Shown piece after piece: positions 62,263-64,000 of a stretch of DNA of 64,000 nucleotides. Below the pieces are notes generated by a model. The model was not told the DNA's origin. It was given only the letters and a program-made list of their open reading frames with translations, and did no database searches. The translations under genes were made by a program, and so were the position numbers. Source of the stretch: Palsa-883 sp963847615 (GTDB taxonomy: Bacteria > Pseudomonadota > Alphaproteobacteria > Acetobacterales > Acetobacteraceae); NCBI GenBank assembly GCA_963847615.1, contig CAWKAN010000024.1, positions 1-64,000 on the forward strand. The letters run 5' to 3'. Position 1 is the first letter of the stretch. Each line of letters starts with the position of its first letter.

Positions 62263-63792
62263 TTACTGCGCGCCCCCCGCACAGAGCCGTACGAGCGGCA
62301 TTCCCGCATACGGCTCCCACCTCGGGTGTTTGACGGCGAAGCGTTGCTCGGGCCAGGGATGGAGGATGCGCGGCTTCGGCAGGAAGTCCTCTGCCAGCCG
62401 CTTGATCCGCTCCCACGTCGTCTTGTCGCGCTGCCCGCGTCGCCGAAGCGACCGCCGCCAGAGCCGAACCACGCAGTCGCGGAAAGTCTGGAGAGCACGG
62501 ATGTTGGTCGGCACCGCGTGATAGGCAAAATACCCGGTGACCACCTGTCGCAGCCACTCCCCTTGTCGGGGGATCGGCTGGTGCATCCGCCGCCGCATTT
62601 CCTCCGTCACCGCCAGAAGCTTCGCCTGCAACCGGTCGCGCCGGGATTTCCGCCATAGCAGGAACTTGCCACGTCGCGACTTGCCGCAGATCAAGGTAAA
62701 GCCCAGGAAGTTGAAAGTTTCCGGCCTGCCCAGCCCGCGCCTTTCTCTCCGCTCCGCCGCTCGGCGGCCGAATTCGATCAGGCGGGTCTTCTCCGGATGC
62801 AGCGTCAGTGCGAACTCTTCCAGACGTGCTCGCATCATTCCGAGGAACCGATGGGCATCGGCCTCGTGCTCGAACCCCACGACGATATCGTCCGCGTAGC
62901 GCACGACGATCATGTCGCCGGTGGCCTCCCGCTGTCGCCAGCGGTTGGCCCAGAGATCGAAGACGTAGTGCAGGTAGATATTCGCGAGCAGCGGCGAGAT
63001 TACCGACCCCTGCCCGGTTCCCCTTTCACTGACAGTTACGACCTCGTCTTCGAGAATACCCGCCCTCAGCCATTTCTGGATCAGGCGGATGATGCGGCGG
63101 TCGCCGACCCGGTGCTCCACGAACCGGACCAGCCACTCCTGGCTGACCATATCGAAGAATGACCGGATGTCGGCGTCCAGTATCCAGTTCACCTTGGTGT
63201 TGCCGATCCCAACCACCAGGGCATCCAGCGCATCGTGCTGGCTGCGTCCGGGGCGGAACCCATACGAGAACCCGAGGAAGTCTTCCTCGTAGATCGCATT
63301 CAGCACCATCGCGACCGCGCGCTGGACAATCTTGTCCTCCAGCGCGGCAATCGCCAGCGGACGCTGTCGCCCATCCGGCTTCGGTATGAACCTCCTCCGG
63401 GATGGTTGCGCCCGATACGCTCCCCGATGGACCCGGTCGTGCAGGTCCTCGATCCTGTGATCGAGGTCTGTCTCGTAGTCCTGCCACGTCAGCCCGTCCG
63501 CTCCGGGAGCAGCATCCCGCCTGAGGGCATAGAACGCCGTCCGCAGCATCGGGACATCGACATGGTGGAGAAGCGCGGTGAACCTTTCCTTCTTCCTTTC
63601 CTTCGCAGCTTTCCGTATGCGGTCCAGCCCCTGTGACACGCTTGCCCGGTCCTGTGCCCGGCGAGTGCGCTGCTGGCCCACATTTCCCTCGGCCCCGGCC
63701 CTTGGCTCCACCCGCTCCGCATCCGGTTGCCCGGAGTTGTTCGCAGGCTTCACAGCTACTATGGCCAGGTCTGACTTCTCACCCCCGTGCAT
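62263..63792 (-). CDS. ltrA: group II intron reverse transcriptase/maturase
   Basis: 509 residues. Reverse transcriptase motifs in order: VDVPMLRTAFYALRRDAAPGADG (RT0-1), RRRFIPKPDGRQRPLAIAALEDKIVQRAV (RT2), FLGFSYGFRPGRSQHDALDAL (RT2a-3), WILDADIRSFFDMVS (RT3, first catalytic Asp), GTGQGSVISPLLANIYLHYVFD (RT4), the catalytic YADD box in VVRYADDIVVGF (RT5) and HPEKTRLIEFG (RT6-7). A maturase (X) domain occupies the end (FNFLGFTLIC; GYFAYHAVPTNIRAL). An En endonuclease domain is absent. It copies the intron and helps it splice. The last 15 codons overlap domain V of the RNA. Confidence 0.95.
   Translation of the reverse strand: MHGGEKSDLAIVAVKPANNSGQPDAERVEPRAGAEGNVGQQRTRRAQDRASVSQGLDRIRKAAKERKKERFTALLHHVDVPMLRTAFYALRRDAAPGADGLTWQDYETDLDHRIEDLHDRVHRGAYRAQPSRRRFIPKPDGRQRPLAIAALEDKIVQRAVAMVLNAIYEEDFLGFSYGFRPGRSQHDALDALVVGIGNTKVNWILDADIRSFFDMVSQEWLVRFVEHRVGDRRIIRLIQKWLRAGILEDEVVTVSERGTGQGSVISPLLANIYLHYVFDLWANRWRQREATGDMIVVRYADDIVVGFEHEADAHRFLGMMRARLEEFALTLHPEKTRLIEFGRRAAERRERRGLGRPETFNFLGFTLICGKSRRGKFLLWRKSRRDRLQAKLLAVTEEMRRRMHQPIPRQGEWLRQVVTGYFAYHAVPTNIRALQTFRDCVVRLWRRSLRRRGQRDKTTWERIKRLAEDFLPKPRILHPWPEQRFAVKHPRWEPYAGMPLVRLCAGGAQ
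62284..62316 (-). ncRNA. group II intron domain V
   Basis: On the minus strand, GAGCCGTATGCGGG and GCTCGTACGGCTC fold into the 33-nt two-helix hairpin of domain V, with the catalytic AGC triad at its base. Its coding equivalent is EPYAGMPLVRLC at the end of the reverse transcriptase. Confidence 0.85.
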
Positions 63793-64000
63793 CGCCGGCT
63801 ACGGCTCCTCACCTTCCCGACGCGGACCGGCAGTTTGCGCCACCGGCCAAGAATGAGATCTCTCGGTTCCCGAACAAGAAGCGTCCATGCATGCTGGGGT
63901 CTCTGACCGCGCCGGGTCGCCCACCGCTCGCGATAGCGCAGCAGGACGTGTTGCCTTCCAGGTTGGTAACCCTGTCGGCACCCGGGATTTCGGCCTTACG
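63793..64000 (-). other. upstream RNA part of the group II intron
   Basis: About 200 bp before the reverse transcriptase start on the minus strand, expected to encode domain IV and part of domains I-III. No separate gene. The intron 5' GUGYG start was not found inside the window. Confidence 0.5.

Larger units (their letters stand above)
62243..64000 (-). mobile_element. group II intron, 5' end beyond the window
   Basis: On the minus strand the intron runs from beyond the right edge to about 62243. It contains the reverse transcriptase gene (62263-63792), domain V (62284-62316) overlapping the last codons of that gene, and a domain VI-like hairpin (GCGCGCAGTAATGCGCGTCCC with a probable bulged A in the CCCTACC segment) just before the 3' end. 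The 5' RNA domains I-IV lie partly in 63793-64000 and continue outside. The host gene or insertion site is not identifiable; sequence after the 3' end is unannotated intergenic DNA. Exact borders need the other end. Confidence 0.8.

Noticed and set aside
1..64000. tRNA or rRNA genes
   Set aside because: I scanned the gaps for cloverleaf-like sequence and found none convincing, including near the integrase remnant.

Overview
This window is GC-rich DNA, most likely from an alphaproteobacterium of the Acetobacteraceae/Rhodospirillales type. That placement is an inference from base composition, from gene content (a LivHMGF-type ABC transporter, OpgC, a CoxE/XdhC cluster, GMC and FAD/Fe-S oxidoreductases, DUF1499 and DUF815 proteins) and from the many GC-rich palindromic intergenic elements. 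No rRNA or tRNA gene was recognised, so the taxonomy stays open.

Layout, left to right. (1) 1-6.3 kb, minus strand: ppiD and trpE, followed directly by an AT-richer DUF4338 gene (the DruA-related family) that runs off the left edge. An NMT1-like binding protein and a large palindromic element lie upstream. (2) 6.3-13.8 kb, plus strand: a 970-residue FAD/Fe-S dehydrogenase, then a tightly coupled branched-chain amino acid-type ABC operon (binding protein, livH, livM, livG, livF). (3) 13.8-16.7 kb: an amidohydrolase between two MITE-like palindromes, with a decayed GxxExxY gene and direct and inverted repeats. (4) 16.7-26.4 kb: housekeeping and metabolic genes (DUF1499 lipoprotein, an SbmA/YddA-type ABC exporter with two frameshifts, OmpA-like lipoprotein plus recQ, an acyl-CoA dehydrogenase-like protein, rpsD, an alpha/beta hydrolase). 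(5) 26.4-29.6 kb: a small foreign-looking island with a uracil-DNA-glycosylase-like gene, a broken tyrosine integrase and a tandem repeat array. (6) 29.6-44.3 kb: DUF815 ATPase, yajC, sodB, a squalene/phytoene synthase-like gene, GMC oxidoreductase, SGNH hydrolase, OpgC, a class III aminotransferase, a four-gene envelope operon (OmpA-like, MotA/TolQ-like, MotB-like, DUF1186/SEC-C) and vapBC. (7) 44.7-53.9 kb: a ThDP enzyme with a CaiB-type CoA transferase, TPR, SDR, CHAP, RidA and lipoprotein genes, and an amidase. (8) 54.3-58.5 kb, minus strand: a molybdoenzyme maturation cluster (CoxE-like, two XdhC-type proteins, a molybdopterin-binding/MobA-like fusion). (9) 58.6-64 kb: remnants of an IS630 transposase, a recombinase and a glycoside hydrolase, a permease gene cut by a 1.7-kb repeat array, and a group II intron running off the right edge.

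Two patterns cut across the window. First, at least four full and two half copies of a 270-340 bp nested-palindrome element sit between genes. Within each copy the two arms match each other, but the outer and central arm sequences differ from copy to copy. Second, seven genes carry frameshifts, and every one I could localise is a single-base insertion, with none a deletion. This points to sequence error, or an unusual mutational process, rather than ordinary gene decay; these genes may be intact in the organism.

Limits: all calls come from reading the sequence and from remembered family motifs. No database search, structure prediction or alignment was run.
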